Source: Canna indica
Lineage: Eukaryota > Streptophyta > Magnoliopsida > Zingiberales > Cannaceae
Assembly (NCBI GenBank): GCA_034359265.1
Contig: CP136891.1
Location: 61,542,001-61,606,000, forward strand
Length of the DNA: 64,000 nucleotides
Direction: 5' to 3'
Below the pieces are notes generated by a model. The model was not told where the DNA came from, did not search any database, and saw only the letters and a program-made list of their open reading frames with translations. Shown in pieces: positions 36,175 through 46,955 of the stretch. The translations under genes and the position numbers were made by a program. How positions within the stretch are numbered: the first letter of the stretch is position 1; every line of letters starts with the position of its first letter.

Positions 36175-36186
36175 TGGTAATAGAGC
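36175..36186 (+). promoter_or_regulatory. SIRE primer-binding site (tRNA-iMet type)
   Basis: TGGTAATAGAGC directly after the 5' LTR. The usual complement of the initiator tRNA 3' end is TGGTATCAGAGC, so two positions have changed. Confidence 0.8.
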
Positions 36187-36239
36187 GGGTCGTAGATTAT
36201 GATTTTACCATCCCTTCTACAATTTGTCTCGATCTTGAA

Positions 36240-37643
36240 ATGGCTCTAGAGTCGATAGCATCTACACCTCCTAGGTTCGATGAGTCTAACTTTGGTCTTT
36301 GGAAGAGTAGAATGTACACTTTCCTAAAGACTCAAGGTTTACGTGTCTTTAACTTGGTAAAAATAAATATATTGAACCTAAGGAAAACATGGATGCATGG
36401 ACACAAGAACAAATCAATAGGTTTGAATTAAATGCTAAGGCAACAAATTACATATATTGCTATTGTGAAAATAATATCTTTGAAAAGATCATGCATTGTA
36501 CTTCGAATTTTGATATCTGGGCAACTCTAAACATGTTATATGATTATGCCAAGACTGAAGAGATTGACACTTCTAATGAAGGTAGTGATGACAATGGTCA
36601 TTCACCTACCACTAATCTTGGTTTTAATGCCCATAGCTCTTCTAGTCAAAGGAGTAGCTCCAAGAGTTGAAAAAGGAAGGTAGTGTGTCATGCATGCAAG
36701 GAAAAGGGGCATGTAAAGAAAAATTACCCTTCCATGAAGAACAAGACAAGGAAGAGGTCAAATGCTTCCACATCATCATCTTATTCAAATGAAGCATCCT
36801 CTTGCCATGACTATAAAGTCACTTCAAAAGCTTATCTCATGAATGATAATAATGAGGTACTCTCCTCTCCTTCTAGTCATGTTAATAATAATGATAGTAT
36901 TAACTCATCTAGCTCTCATGATTTTGATGAATTGATGGATGAGTATAAAATCATGTATGCCTTGCTCTTGAAAAAGGATAAGAAAAACAAAAGGATTAAA
37001 AATGAGAATTCTAGACTTAGTTCACATGTGCATGCTCTAGAATTAGAAAATGAGAAACTAAAAATTAGTGTCTCCAATCCATGCCATGATACCTTAAGTA
37101 TTGACACTATGGATTTAAAAACAAAAAAATGACATCTTAAAGAATGAAAATAGCATGTTGAAAACTCAATTGCATGCTATTAAAAAATCCATGAATGACT
37201 TGAAAAATGAGGTTGTCTTTCTAAATAAGAAAGTTAATAATCTATCTAGTAGTTCATCTACTAAGAATTTTAGAAATACAAATATTTCTTTCAAGAATGC
37301 TTATGCACATCATGCTTCTCATATCAAGCATTCTAACATCAAACCTCATGTTCAAAAGATGAATGTTTATCTGAAGAATGCTCATGCTCATCTTAATTCA
37401 AGTAAGAAGCATTCTAAAAATAAATCTCATGTCCATGTTAAAAATGAAAAGAAAAAGTTTAATGGACATTATTTTTATTGTGGTACATATGGCCATGCAA
37501 TATATGATTGTGCATTTAAGAAGAATCCAAGTGTTGCTAAGACACTTTGGATACCTCGGCCAACTAACCCCCAAGGACCCAAAGCCATTTGGGTACCAAA
37601 GGTTTCTTGCTCTCTTGTAGGGGGAGCTACTATACAAGGATAA
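36240..37643 (+). pseudogene. SIRE-type gag remnant with broken zinc knuckles
   Basis: The start at ATG 36240 gives a Copia gag-type N-terminus (PPRFDESNFGLWKSRM). A frameshift follows near 36380, and the capsid region is shortened: AWTQEQINRF... runs almost directly into DYAKTEEIDTS. After a stop at 36668 comes a knuckle-like C-x2-C-x4-H (CHACKEKGH) whose final Cys is Tyr. Next is a Ser/Asn/Lys-rich coiled segment. A second knuckle (YFYCGTYGHAIYDC) has Tyr in place of the first Cys. The frame ends at 37643 after QGPKAIWVPK, the point where protease would normally begin. In an intact element Gag packages the RNA into virus-like particles. Both nucleic-acid-binding knuckles here are damaged. 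Confidence 0.82.
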
Positions 37644-39639
37644 GGGAAAGTGATGTGTTGAAGTTGGCCAAGAATTCAATGAAAGATCCTTACATGGTTG
37701 CAACTTCAAGATTCCCACCTAGATGCCTATGGAAATAAAAGTTGACATCTAAAAAGTTTTGGTATCATCTCTTAACTTTAAATTGATCCATTAATAGTTG
37801 GAGTTCATGATACATGCTTAAAATTAATTGATTTTCCCCGCTCTTAATATATTTCAAATGATTTTTGATTTTTTGATCTTCGGTCTCTTCGGAGACCTAT
37901 GTAGCCTGTAATGGGCTCATGCAACCTTGCGGTTCTAAATCGTAGGCTAATTGTGACCTTTCGGTTTTCAACCAATAAGAATGGTTGGAGATCATGTTTT
38001 CATTAATATTACATTTGTGATCTCTTAAGATTCATTTTGGATTCATGATAACATATTTTGAAATGGATTTCAAATTATTTAGCAAAGTGATCTTTTATAA
38101 TGACATTTGATGCTTCTCTTTGCTTTTTGGTTTGGTTAGCTTGCTAAGTAGCTATATTTTCTCTAAAATATTAGTGTAAGCTTACTTGCAAGTTATAAGT
38201 ATCTTAGGAAGACAAATAACTAGAATGAAAAAGAGTAGTTTGGCTAAATTTTCAAGTATGATGTATGAATTCGATTTTCATAAAATCTTAGTGCTATACC
38301 TCAATGTTTAAGCTTAAATTATGTCTCTTTGCTCATGATGGTAATTACATGTTAAATCCTTGATTTCTCATGAGTAGGTAGAACTTTAGTACTTTAGACA
38401 AATTTCATTGTATGAAAATTGCTCTAGGTAAATATCTATTATTAGAGATCTTCTTGCAAGTCCAAACTAGTTAAACATAGTTAGGGACCTTATTCCTCAA
38501 ATGTTTGACAACTTAAGATCCCTTAGATTCATTTTGATATCATGATAACCTTTTTAAAATGAATCTCTACTATCTAGCATAGGATAAGGTTTTTAAATGA
38601 AACTTTACATTAAACCTTTGCTATTTAGTATGTTAGCTTGCTAGTTGGTATATAATTTCATTATGATACTAATGAAGCTTACTTGCAAGTTAAGAAAGCG
38701 GTAAACAATGAAAGGCTATGCTATCTAAAAGAAAATGGAAAAGAAAATGAAAAGTTTGGGAAAATTTTCAGAAAAAAGGTATGGATTTGATTTTACAAAA
38801 ATCTTAGTATAATAATTGAATATCCATGTTTAATGATGTCTCTATACTCATGATTATTTTTGTATGATTAATATTGAATGAAATTGGACTAAGTCTGAAA
38901 TTTTTTATTAGAGACCTCATTTTGAGTAAACACCAAATGAACATGTTTAGATACACATATCACATGAGTCTAGGTATTTAAAATTGAAAATTCATGTCTA
39001 GATGAATAATATGATATCTATATCACTTTAGGAGACTTAAACTTGAAAAAGTTTGACCTAAGTCAACAAAGTGACTTAGAAATTTCATCTTAAGCCCAAT
39101 CTTGATTCATAGACTAACAGTCTCTTGTGTTTGATGTCTAGATACCTAAATATGAGAAAACATGAGGAGATAGCCAAATTTGATACTTAGCATTTTCATG
39201 ATTTCAAGCATACTTTGAATGAAATCATGCTAAGTTCATACATACTTGAGATCATACATGTTTTTGTTTTGAATTCAAATATTTAGTTTTGAACATATCA
39301 TGTATGATTTATTTTCATGTCAAATTTTCCATCCCTTTGGTTGAGATTTTCATGTTTCATGAAAAAATAATCTTTAGAGTCTCAACTTCATGCAAAAATA
39401 TTTGTTTTTCATCCCTTTGACTAGATTGACATTTCTTGCCCTTTTTGATTGATGTCAAAAGGGGGAGAAAACTATGGAGGAAAGTATAGGTAAAGAGGAG
39501 AGAAAAATATAGGAAATCCATGCATATAGATAGGGAGAGTTCTATAATATAGATATGCATGTTGATAGGGGGAGAAGTCCCTTAGTTGATATCCTCTATG
39601 GTTTAATGAATATATTTTCCTAAGGATGTTTGTCATCAT
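37644..39639 (+). other. Non-coding internal region of the SIRE element
   Basis: No ORF of note in either strand. It contains an imperfect direct duplication of about 180 bp at a ~490-bp interval (near 38030-38210 and 38515-38700; shared GATTCATTTT, TTAGCTTGCTA and AAGCTTACTTGCAAGTTA). It also has a PPT-like run CAAAAGGGGGAGAAA at 39456-39470. It replaces the whole pol region. Confidence 0.75.
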
Positions 39640-39654
39640 CAAAAAGGGGGAGAT
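39640..39654 (+). promoter_or_regulatory. SIRE polypurine tract
   Basis: CAAAAAGGGGGAGAT immediately before the 3' LTR (TGTTGG at 39655). It would prime plus-strand DNA synthesis. Confidence 0.82.
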
Positions 39655-39991
39655 TGTTGGCTTTAGGTTTTCAACCTTAGTCTTAATCTCGGTTTTGATG
39701 ATAACAAACATGGGACTAATGATTTCATTGAGAATATCTTTCAGGTTCCATATCAATTAGAGTTCAATGTCATTGATCGGATAAATCGAAAGAAATCAGA
39801 AAATTGGAAGGACATTGATCGTCGCGCTCGGGTTCATCGTGAAATTTCTCGAAGATCAACGCGTGCACCAAAGTCGTCTTGGACGAGACCAAAGATCACA
39901 TGGAGAGCTCTCCAAGTTGATACTCGTTGAAAGCCGAAACCCGAAAATGAAGCGCGGAAGAAAAAGACTGAAGAAATCAAATTCAACCTAT

Positions 39992-40285
39992 GTTCGGTCG
40001 ATCGGTCGGTCGACCGAATAGGGTAAGGAAATTGGCAGTAGCCAATTCGGTCGACCGGTCGGTCGACCGACAGAGGCCAGAAATGGGCAATAGAACAAGC
40101 GGTCGACCAAATTAAGGATCGTACAATCGCGCATCTCTGCTTCCCCTGCGTCGGTCGATCGATGGGTCGATCGGATTGAGAGAACGCCAATTTGCGTCTG
40201 GCGGTCGACCCGTTGGTCGACCGCACAGAGAGAAGATGCAACGGTCACTATGAGCGGTTGATTAGTCGATCTACCGACCGACTGC
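39992..40285. repeat. Palindromic TCGGTCGACCGA-type array, SIRE 3' LTR
   Basis: TTCGGTCGATCGGTCGGTCG, TTCGGTCGACCGGTCGGTCG and similar. It has fewer units than the 5' LTR of the same element, so units have been lost or gained since insertion or during replication. Confidence 0.85.
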
Positions 40286-40330
40286 AACGGATAGTTTTTA
40301 ATCTATTGAGTTATTGTTTCTTCGTGAGGG

Positions 40331-40338
40331 TATAAATA
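40331..40338 (+). promoter_or_regulatory. TATA box of SIRE 3' LTR
   Basis: TATAAATA in CGTGAGGGTATAAATATACC. Confidence 0.65.
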
Positions 40339-41134
40339 TACCTTATATAACTCATTCAACCTTTTTCTTCTCTCACTCTTACATAAATTTTTGAGCATCA
40401 AAAAGAGAGATCTAAGCCTTCCAAAAGATTAATCACCGGCGCTTGGTTCTTTCGCCGACAACTTCTTCAAGCGCACACTCTGCTTCAACTCGGATTTCAA
40501 TTCAAGATATACTACTTGGCGAGTTGGAGGTTTTGAATGATTGAAAAGAGCTTTTAATATTGGTTTACCTTTTTTGCTCTTTTGATTGTATTTTAACTAT
40601 TTATTTGAACCTGTTTTTTCTTGGATTTGATTCTGTAGAAGACCTTGTGATAGGTCTTGCGTATAAGTGGTATCCTTGGTGTAGAAGGAGTAAAACCACT
40701 TGTGTAAACTTAGTCTTACTAGGATTAGTCGAGTTATCCCTTAGGGTTGAGGTGGAAGAGTGCTCTCGATAAGAAGACAGAGACTTCCGGGTGTGGAAGT
40801 ACTTTAGGTCGAGAGTGAGACTCTTCGAGTCAAAGTCCTCTGTGTAAGGGAAACAAAAATTAATCTAATAAACTTAGTTTGGAAATCCTAAGTGGGGTGC
40901 TTAGGTAGTGGAGTAGGCATTGGGCAGAACCACTATAAATTCTGTGTTTGCATTGTTATATTTGGTTATGCTTAATTGTTTTATTATTGCTTTCGTATCC
41001 GATCACATAATTGCATCTTGCCTAAGTAATCTAAGTAAACGATTAAAATTAGAATTTAGGCTAATTAATTTAGTAAACACACTATTCACCCCCCTTCTAG
41101 TATTGCCATTTCGCCTACAGGACTTTCCCGATTA

Positions 41135-41300
41135 TCCTAGTATGTGCTGTTGCCTTTGGGCATGGTGGGCTTGGGCCCGATGCACTTTTCCAGTATGTGT
41201 TGTTGTCTTTGAGCATAGTGGGCTTCGGCCTGATGCCCTTCTCTAATATGTGCTGTTGCCTTCGGGCATGGTGGGCTTTGGCCCGATGCACTTCTTTGGA
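41135..41300 (+). repeat. LTR-internal ~54-bp minisatellite, 3-4 copies (5' LTR)
   Basis: Unit TATGTGCTGTTGCCTTTGGG / CATGGTGGGCTTCGGCC / CGATGCACTT. The 3' LTR of the same element has more units (46735-46955). Confidence 0.85.
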
Positions 41301-41845
41301 GGGTTAGATGCCTTGGGGCATGTGTGGCTTGTTAGCTAGTCACACCTTCGTGACCTTGCCTTCTGTAGAGATAGATTTCGTTCTTGTTATCTTTGAACTC
41401 ACCCGTTGTCGTGTGATTTCTATTTTGTAGAGCCTGACCGGTGAGATGGGTCGGATGCACTTGGCGCTGCTGGAGGGCAGAGGAGCCGCATAATCTCATA
41501 GCAGTCCTAGTTAGGGCCGTAGTCGAGTCTTTTGATAGTAATCATACCCTTGTATTAGTTTGATTTGAAGTTGTAGTCCTGAGGGCATTCATGTCATTGA
41601 TTTCAGACTTTATTTATGTCTAAACTTTTGAATTGTTGAACTTAAAATGTTATTTCCGCACTTTACTTTTCATTGAGCTTCTTGAAATAAAACTATATTT
41701 TGGTTCGCTTTTTATTTAAAATAAAACTTGTTATTTCTTTCCGCTGTATTATTTGTTGAGTTGGCATGTGCATGATTTAGGCTACGGCGTATAGGCACAT
41801 ATATCCTAGCCGGTCACGTGACCCTGAGTTGGGGTGTGACAATAT

Positions 41846-41857
41846 TGGTATTAGAGC
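41846..41857 (+). promoter_or_regulatory. Tekay primer-binding site (tRNA-iMet type)
   Basis: TGGTATTAGAGC, 4 bp after the 5' LTR end. It is one change from the tRNA-iMet complement TGGTATCAGAGC. Confidence 0.85.
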
Positions 41858-42054
41858 ATGTGGTTCGGTCTGACTACGACCTAGAGTTGTCACCGTATAG
41901 GGCATTGCTAGCGTGTCAGTATACTGTAGAGGTATGCTACGAGATCAATGGGCTAAATCTGCACCTCAACACGATTCGTGGTTAAGTTTGCTAAATATTA
42001 GGGTGAATTCAATTGCTTGATTGGATATGTTTCTTTTCTAGTGATTCCATATTG

Positions 42055-42625
42055 ATGGAGGCATTTGATGCCGCTAGGAGCGATAGTGATGGCAACTCTA
42101 CAGAGAGCCGAGACCGAGGTCGGGACAGGGGTCGTGGGAGACCACCGCAGGCCCAGGAGGAACTGGGACAGTCCCAGGGTAGCACAGCTTGAGGCCGTGC
42201 ATGACCCTGTGCTAGAGAGTGCACAATTTTTGGGGGCTACCCTTGTATAGGTGCATGGATTAGAGATCCTTGTAATGTTTTCTTAATATCTTGAATGATT
42301 CATTGGGTCTCGTCATATAGTTAAATAGTTATGGTGCATTTTGGTTAGGGTGGCCCTAGGGATCCTAGGGGGGTCGATTGATAGAGTTCTGCAGAAGGGA
42401 TCTACAGGGGTTGGCTGCCGGTAAATTTCCCCTATAGCTAAAATTTTGAATTGATTGGAGGATCTTCTTTCCCTTAGATTTCAGGAAATATAAATTATGG
42501 GTGTAGAGCGACCTTATGCTTAAGGGCCATGATTATATGCGACTAGAGTTGAGCAGGACCCAGAGCGATTTCGTTCTGAGGCATGTTTTGGGTGCAGACA
42601 ACAAGCTGGTGGTTCAGAGAGGCTC
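42055..42625 (+). pseudogene. Gag remnant of the Tekay element
   Basis: Only the Arg/Ser/Gly-rich N-terminus (SDGNSTESRDRGRDRGRGR, 42080-42145) and a short scrap before protease are left. The scrap, CFRCRQQAG near 42579-42605, looks like half a zinc knuckle. The capsid region is missing. Multiple stops lie between. Confidence 0.6.
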
Positions 42626-44785
42626 GATGCACGGGTGTTTGCTATGAACCAAGAGGGCGCTGAGGCGTCCATGGCAGTAGTATCATGTAACCTTGTTGTA
42701 GGTTCGGTTATTGCACATGTTTTGTTTGGTCCGGGTGTGCTATGCACTCTTTTGTGTCTGCCTTGTTTGCTGCTAAGTTATTAGGGGTACCTTATGTGCT
42801 AGATTTAGCCCTTGTGGTGTCTACGCCTATGAGCGTTTCGGCGATGGCGGAGACAGTATTTCAGGGCTGCGAGGTTGTCATTTATGGGCATGCGTTGATA
42901 GCCGATTTGACACTCTTGCTGATGTTAGAGCTTGATGTGATATTGGGCATGAACTGGTTGGCAGACCATTTTGCCTCAGTGGATTACAATGCTAAGACTG
43001 TGACCTTCAATAAGCCCGGGTTGCCCCAGTTTGCCTTCCAGGGTGAGGGAAGGGGTGAACCGTTGATGGCGATATCAGCTCTTAAGGCCCAGAAGTTACT
43101 CTTTGGCAGGTAACAGTCATTTTTGGCCTTTGTGTTAGTAGCAGAGGAAGGCGGAGGTGCGGCCAGAGACATCGGGGGGATGCCCGTAGCATGCGAGTTC
43201 TCTGATGTGTTTCAAGAGGAGTTGCCAGAGTTACCTCTAGAGAGAGAGATCAAATTCTGTATCGATTTGCAACCAAGGGTGAAGCCGATCTCCATTCCTC
43301 CGTATTGGATGACACCAGCTGAGTTGAGGGAGTTGAAATCCCAGTTGCAGGACCTGCTTGATCTGGGTTTCATTCACCCCAGTGTTTCGCCTTGGGTGCT
43401 CCGGTGCTCTTTGTAAAGAAGAAGGATGGGTCCATGTGGATGTGCATTGATTATCAACACCTTAACAAGATAACAGTGAAGAACCGGATTATGGTACCCG
43501 ATATGGCCAAGGTTCGCAGGTAGGTGCTGGAGACGGCTCATCGATCTACCTATACTATGCATCCGAGAGCCACGAAGATGTACCGAGATCTTAGGCAGAA
43601 TTATTGTTGGAAAGGCATGAAAAGAGAAGTGGTCGAGTTTGTGTCTAAGTGTTTGGTGTGTCAGTAGGTGAAGGCTAAGCATTTGAAGCCAACAAGGTTG
43701 CTCCAGAACCTAGAAGTACCGGAGTGGAAATGGGAGAAGATAACCATGGATTTTGTGACAGGATTGCCAAAGTATGGGAAGGGCAATGAATCTATCTGGG
43801 TAGTGGTGGATCGCCTAACCAAGACTTCGCATTTTATATCGGTCAGGATGACCTTTTCGGCTGAGCAGTATGCGAGGTTGTTCTTGGATCGGATCGTCGC
43901 ATATCATGGTTTTCCTGTTATGATCATCTCATATCTGGGCACCTAGTTCACGGCTCGATTTTGACAGTCCTTCCAGGAGGCGTTGGGCACTCAGGTTTGG
44001 TTCAGTACCGTATTTCACCCTCAGACATATGGTCAGTCGGAGGGCAATTATCCTAGACTTGGAGGGCATGTGTCCTAGACTTGGAGGGCAATTGGGAGAG
44101 ACACTTAACTCTGATTGAGTTTGCCTATAATAACAGTTACCACAACAACATTGGGATGACCCCATTTGAGGCATTATATGGGCGGAGATGCAGGTCGCCA
44201 GTAGGTTGGTTTGAGGCAGGGGATTCCCTTATGATGGGACCTGATCTAGTGGAAGAGGCTGTGGAAAAAGTGAAGCAAATCAGAGAGAGGCTATTAGCAG
44301 CTCAGAGTTGCCAGAAGATGTATGCGAATGAAAAGACCAGGGAGGTAGAGTTTGCTGAGGGGGACATGGTGTTCCTCAAGGTGTCCCCTATGAAAGGGGT
44401 GGTGAGGTTTGGCAAGAAAGAAAAGCTAAGCCCTAGGTTAATTGGGCTATTTCCTATTCTCAAGAGCAGGGGAACTGTGGCCTATGAGTTGGCCCTACCT
44501 CCTAGTATGTACCGAGTACATCCAGTGTTCCATGTGTCTAAGCTGAAGAAGTACATTCGGGATGAGTCTCATTTGATCGAGCCTAACGCAGTGGAGGTGG
44601 ATTCAGCAGTCTCTTATGAGGAGCAACCAGTTGAGGTGCTAGACCGGCAGATCCGAAAGTTGAGATCCAAGGATATCTCCTTGGTTAAGGTAAGATGGGA
44701 GCACCATTCCGGTTAGGAGGCCACCTGGGAGGTGAAGCAGGATATGAGGGAGCGTTATCCTTCATTGTTTGATGATGTGGTGAGT
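42610..44785 (+). pseudogene. Tekay pol relic: protease, RT start, integrase, chromodomain
   Basis: Protease region (ARVFAMNQEGAEAS ... DVILGMNWL) at 42625-43110: the active-site block reads VLFGPG, so the catalytic Asp is Gly, and a frameshift follows at about 42735. The RT N-terminus (EFSDVFQEELPELPLEREI ... [12 protein letters not shown]) runs from 43185 to about 43487 with a one-base loss near 43395. At 43487 the frame jumps from KNR directly to the region before the integrase H2C2 finger (HRSTYTMHPRA ... CLVCQ), so the RT palm, thumb and RNase H are gone. In the integrase core the second acidic residue (SDRG in relatives) is SYLG, with stops around it. A chromodomain-like C-terminus (PVEVLDRQIRKLR ... 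EATWEVKQDM) ends near 44770. The chromodomain is thought to steer integration into heterochromatin. Confidence 0.9.
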
Positions 44786-44826
44786 CCTTATTTTTTTTTT
44801 CTGAATTCGAGGATGAATTTTTCTTT

Positions 44827-44838
44827 AAGGAGGGAGGA
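44827..44838 (+). promoter_or_regulatory. Tekay polypurine tract
   Basis: AAGGAGGGAGGA just before the 3' LTR start TGTAATATCC at 44840. Confidence 0.85.
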
Positions 44839-45200
44839 TTGTAATATCCTAGATATTTAAATTTATTCTTTTTCCTCTTATGTATGTTTGCTAGCCTAGC
44901 AGACTAGTTCATGGTCGAGCCGAGTCGACTCATGGTCCGGAGCGAGCTTGCGAGCTCAGGTAAGCAGAATATGAATTTATGAATTTTAGACTTGGGTAGT
45001 TGAAACTATTTAATTTGATGTTGTGTATGCATAATCGTTAACTATGTTCATGTGGGTGTATTTAATTAATGGCTTGTGATTTATTAGAATAAGTTTAATT
45101 AAATTAATTAAGTCTAATCAGGTTAGCGGGTTTGGTTGTGGCTTAAGGTGGATACGGGTTGTGTATTAAGGTGTTTAAGAGGTTAGGGTTGAAGAGGAAG

Positions 45201-45207
45201 TATAAAA
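45201..45207 (+). promoter_or_regulatory. TATA box of Tekay 3' LTR
   Basis: TATAAAA in GAGGAAGTATAAAACCCCC, 361 bp into the LTR, the same offset as in the 5' LTR. Confidence 0.68.
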
Positions 45208-46734
45208 CCCCCTCCTCATGGCTTGTGGCTCCTATTTTGGAGCCACCCAAAGAATTGAGAAAGGGAGCCAGCTAACAGCCCCTTTCCTTTTTCCCCTTGG
45301 AGCCGCCACCGCCCTAAGCCAAGCCGATCTGCCTGCTTTCTCTTCCTCTTCCACTTCTCCTTCCTTTCCTTTGGAGCCGAGCCGAGAGGAGTCGAGCCAA
45401 GCCGCCTGCTTTCTCTTCCTCTCCACTCTCTCTGTTCCTTCCCTTTGGAGCCGAGCTGAGAGGAGCCAGCCGAGCCAGACCCTCTCCTTCTCCTCTCTCT
45501 CCCTCGATCTCTCCAAGCCGGCGGCTTGGAGTGAGCCGCCGCCCCTTGGAGCCTTTTCTTGGGTTCAGCCACCGGCCTTTTGAAGCCAGATTTGAGGGCT
45601 ATCATCTAGGATTTCTTCTTTAGTTCTTCATCCAACTAAGGTGAGTGGTTTACCCTCTCTCTTCGGGATTTCAATCGGATTCTTGAAGCCGTTCTTGATG
45701 GCTTGGTATTTGTGTTTCGTTTCTCGATTGTTTTTCGCGTTCTTGCCATGTTTCCTTTGATATGAAATCTTGATCTATTCTCCTAGTTTGAGATTCTTGA
45801 TTATGAGTTTCTTGTTTAGAATTAAATCTATGATTTTTGGGTAGAAATCATGTGGTAGGATTGAAATCTTGATAATGACTAATTAGGGGTTCTTGAGAAG
45901 GGGGTTCTTGATCTTAATGCTTGATTCTTGGTTCAAGTGTGTGGGTTCTTGTTAATCTTGATGAAAAACATGATTTCTGTGAATTAATTCCCGAGATTAG
46001 TATTCTGTCCTAATGATAATTTAGGGGTTAATTTTTATTAATTTTCGGATTTAATTCTATAAGTATGCTGAAATTGCATGTTGCTGAAATTGTATGCTGA
46101 GATGATGAATCTGTACTGATTTTAATTTATTTGTTGTGGTGTGTGTATATGTGTGAATAGAGTCATGTAACCTATCGTTTCGACCAGAAAAGATAGTTTG
46201 GAAACATAGGACATACTTTTGAGACTAGATTCGGGTTAGACACAATAGTTTTGGGCAAAACAGTAAGGTAAAACATAACCCTAAAACAAAAACATAATTG
46301 AGATTATCTAAATTTTAATTATATGATTAAAATTGGGTTAGGGGTGAGCATAATCTATTATGAACCAACTTATAAAGTATGCATAAAATAAAATCACATG
46401 GGTTCATGACATTACAGGTCTTAGGGATAGGGTTCGGGTTTGGAGCGTTGAGACGCTTCATAATGAGGACACCCCTAGGACACCGTAGGAGAATCTTGAC
46501 TTAGGTCTTGATGCTCCATATCCATGAGAATGGCATAGCGACTCAATTAGGAGCAGGATTTCGAGCTACACCTGGGTGGTTAAACGTCAAATTCCCAACC
46601 TGCTGAGTAAGTTCGAAGGGCCTTCCCGATTACTCTTCTGATATCACGTATCATGGAGCAAGTTGGAGGGCCTTTCCCAATTGCTCCCGAGGTTCCTTAT
46701 ACTAGGATAAGCTCGGACGGTCTTTCCTGATTAT

Positions 46735-46955
46735 CCTAATATGTGTTGTTGCCTTTGGGCATGGTGGGCTTCGGCCCGATGCACTTCCCTAGTATGTGTT
46801 ATTGCCTTTGGGCATGGTGGGCTTCGGCCCGATGCACTTCCCCAATATGTGTTGTTGCCTTTGGGCATGGTGGGCTTTGGCCCGATGCACTTCTTTAGTA
46901 TGTGTGATTGCCTTCGAGCATGGTGGGCTTTGGCCTGATGCACATCTTTGGAGGA
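46735..46955 (+). repeat. LTR-internal ~54-bp minisatellite, about 4 copies (3' LTR)
   Basis: Units TATGTGTTGTTGCCTTTGGG / CATGGTGGGCTTCGGCCCG / ATGCACTTC. The frames stay open on both strands (54 is a multiple of three), giving repetitive peptides that are not genes. Confidence 0.88.

Larger units (their letters stand above)
34655..41119 (+). mobile_element. SIRE/Maximus-type Copia element lacking pol, nested in the Tekay 5' LTR
   Basis: 6465 bp with two LTRs (34655-36172 and 39655-41119), a tRNA-iMet-type PBS, a gag remnant, a long non-coding region and a PPT. Target duplication GGCCT (34650-34654) / GGACT (41120-41124). The same stretch uninterrupted in the sister LTR at 46700-46735 confirms the site. 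There is no protease, integrase, RT or RNase H anywhere inside, so any mobility would need a partner element. SIRE assignment is from the LTR ends (TGTTGG start, CACCCCCCTTCTAG near the 3' end), the ATTTGGTA-type PBS and the GGGGGAGA runs before the PPT. Confidence 0.93.
39655..41119 (+). mobile_element. 3' LTR of SIRE element
   Basis: 1465 bp, TGTTGGCTTTAGG to TTTCGCCTACA. It has a shorter palindromic array (39992-40285) and TATA at 40331-40338. It is closely similar to the 5' LTR, and the largest difference is loss of array units. Confidence 0.93.
32785..41841 (+). mobile_element. 5' LTR of the Tekay element (interrupted)
   Basis: Pieces 32785-34654 and 41125-41841. TATA lies at 33145-33151, the GC-rich GGAGCCGAGCC leader at 33170-33590, and the donor-like AAG-GTGAGTGG at 33602/33603. 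After the SIRE insertion come 3-4 copies of the ~54-bp minisatellite (41135-41300) and an acceptor-like TTTTGTAG ending at 41430. The left arm of the family inverted repeat is deleted (only TTTGAACTCA remains, near 41391-41400). Open frames at 33087-33597 on both strands are GC-rich leader artefacts. Confidence 0.9.

Noticed and set aside
37398..37718. Minus-strand ORF of 106 codons opposite the SIRE gag end
   Set aside because: It is the shadow of the gag frame at 37155-37643, with no similarity of its own.
42009..42250. Short ORFs on both strands near the Tekay PBS
   Set aside because: They overlap the Arg-rich gag N-terminus in the wrong frame or strand.
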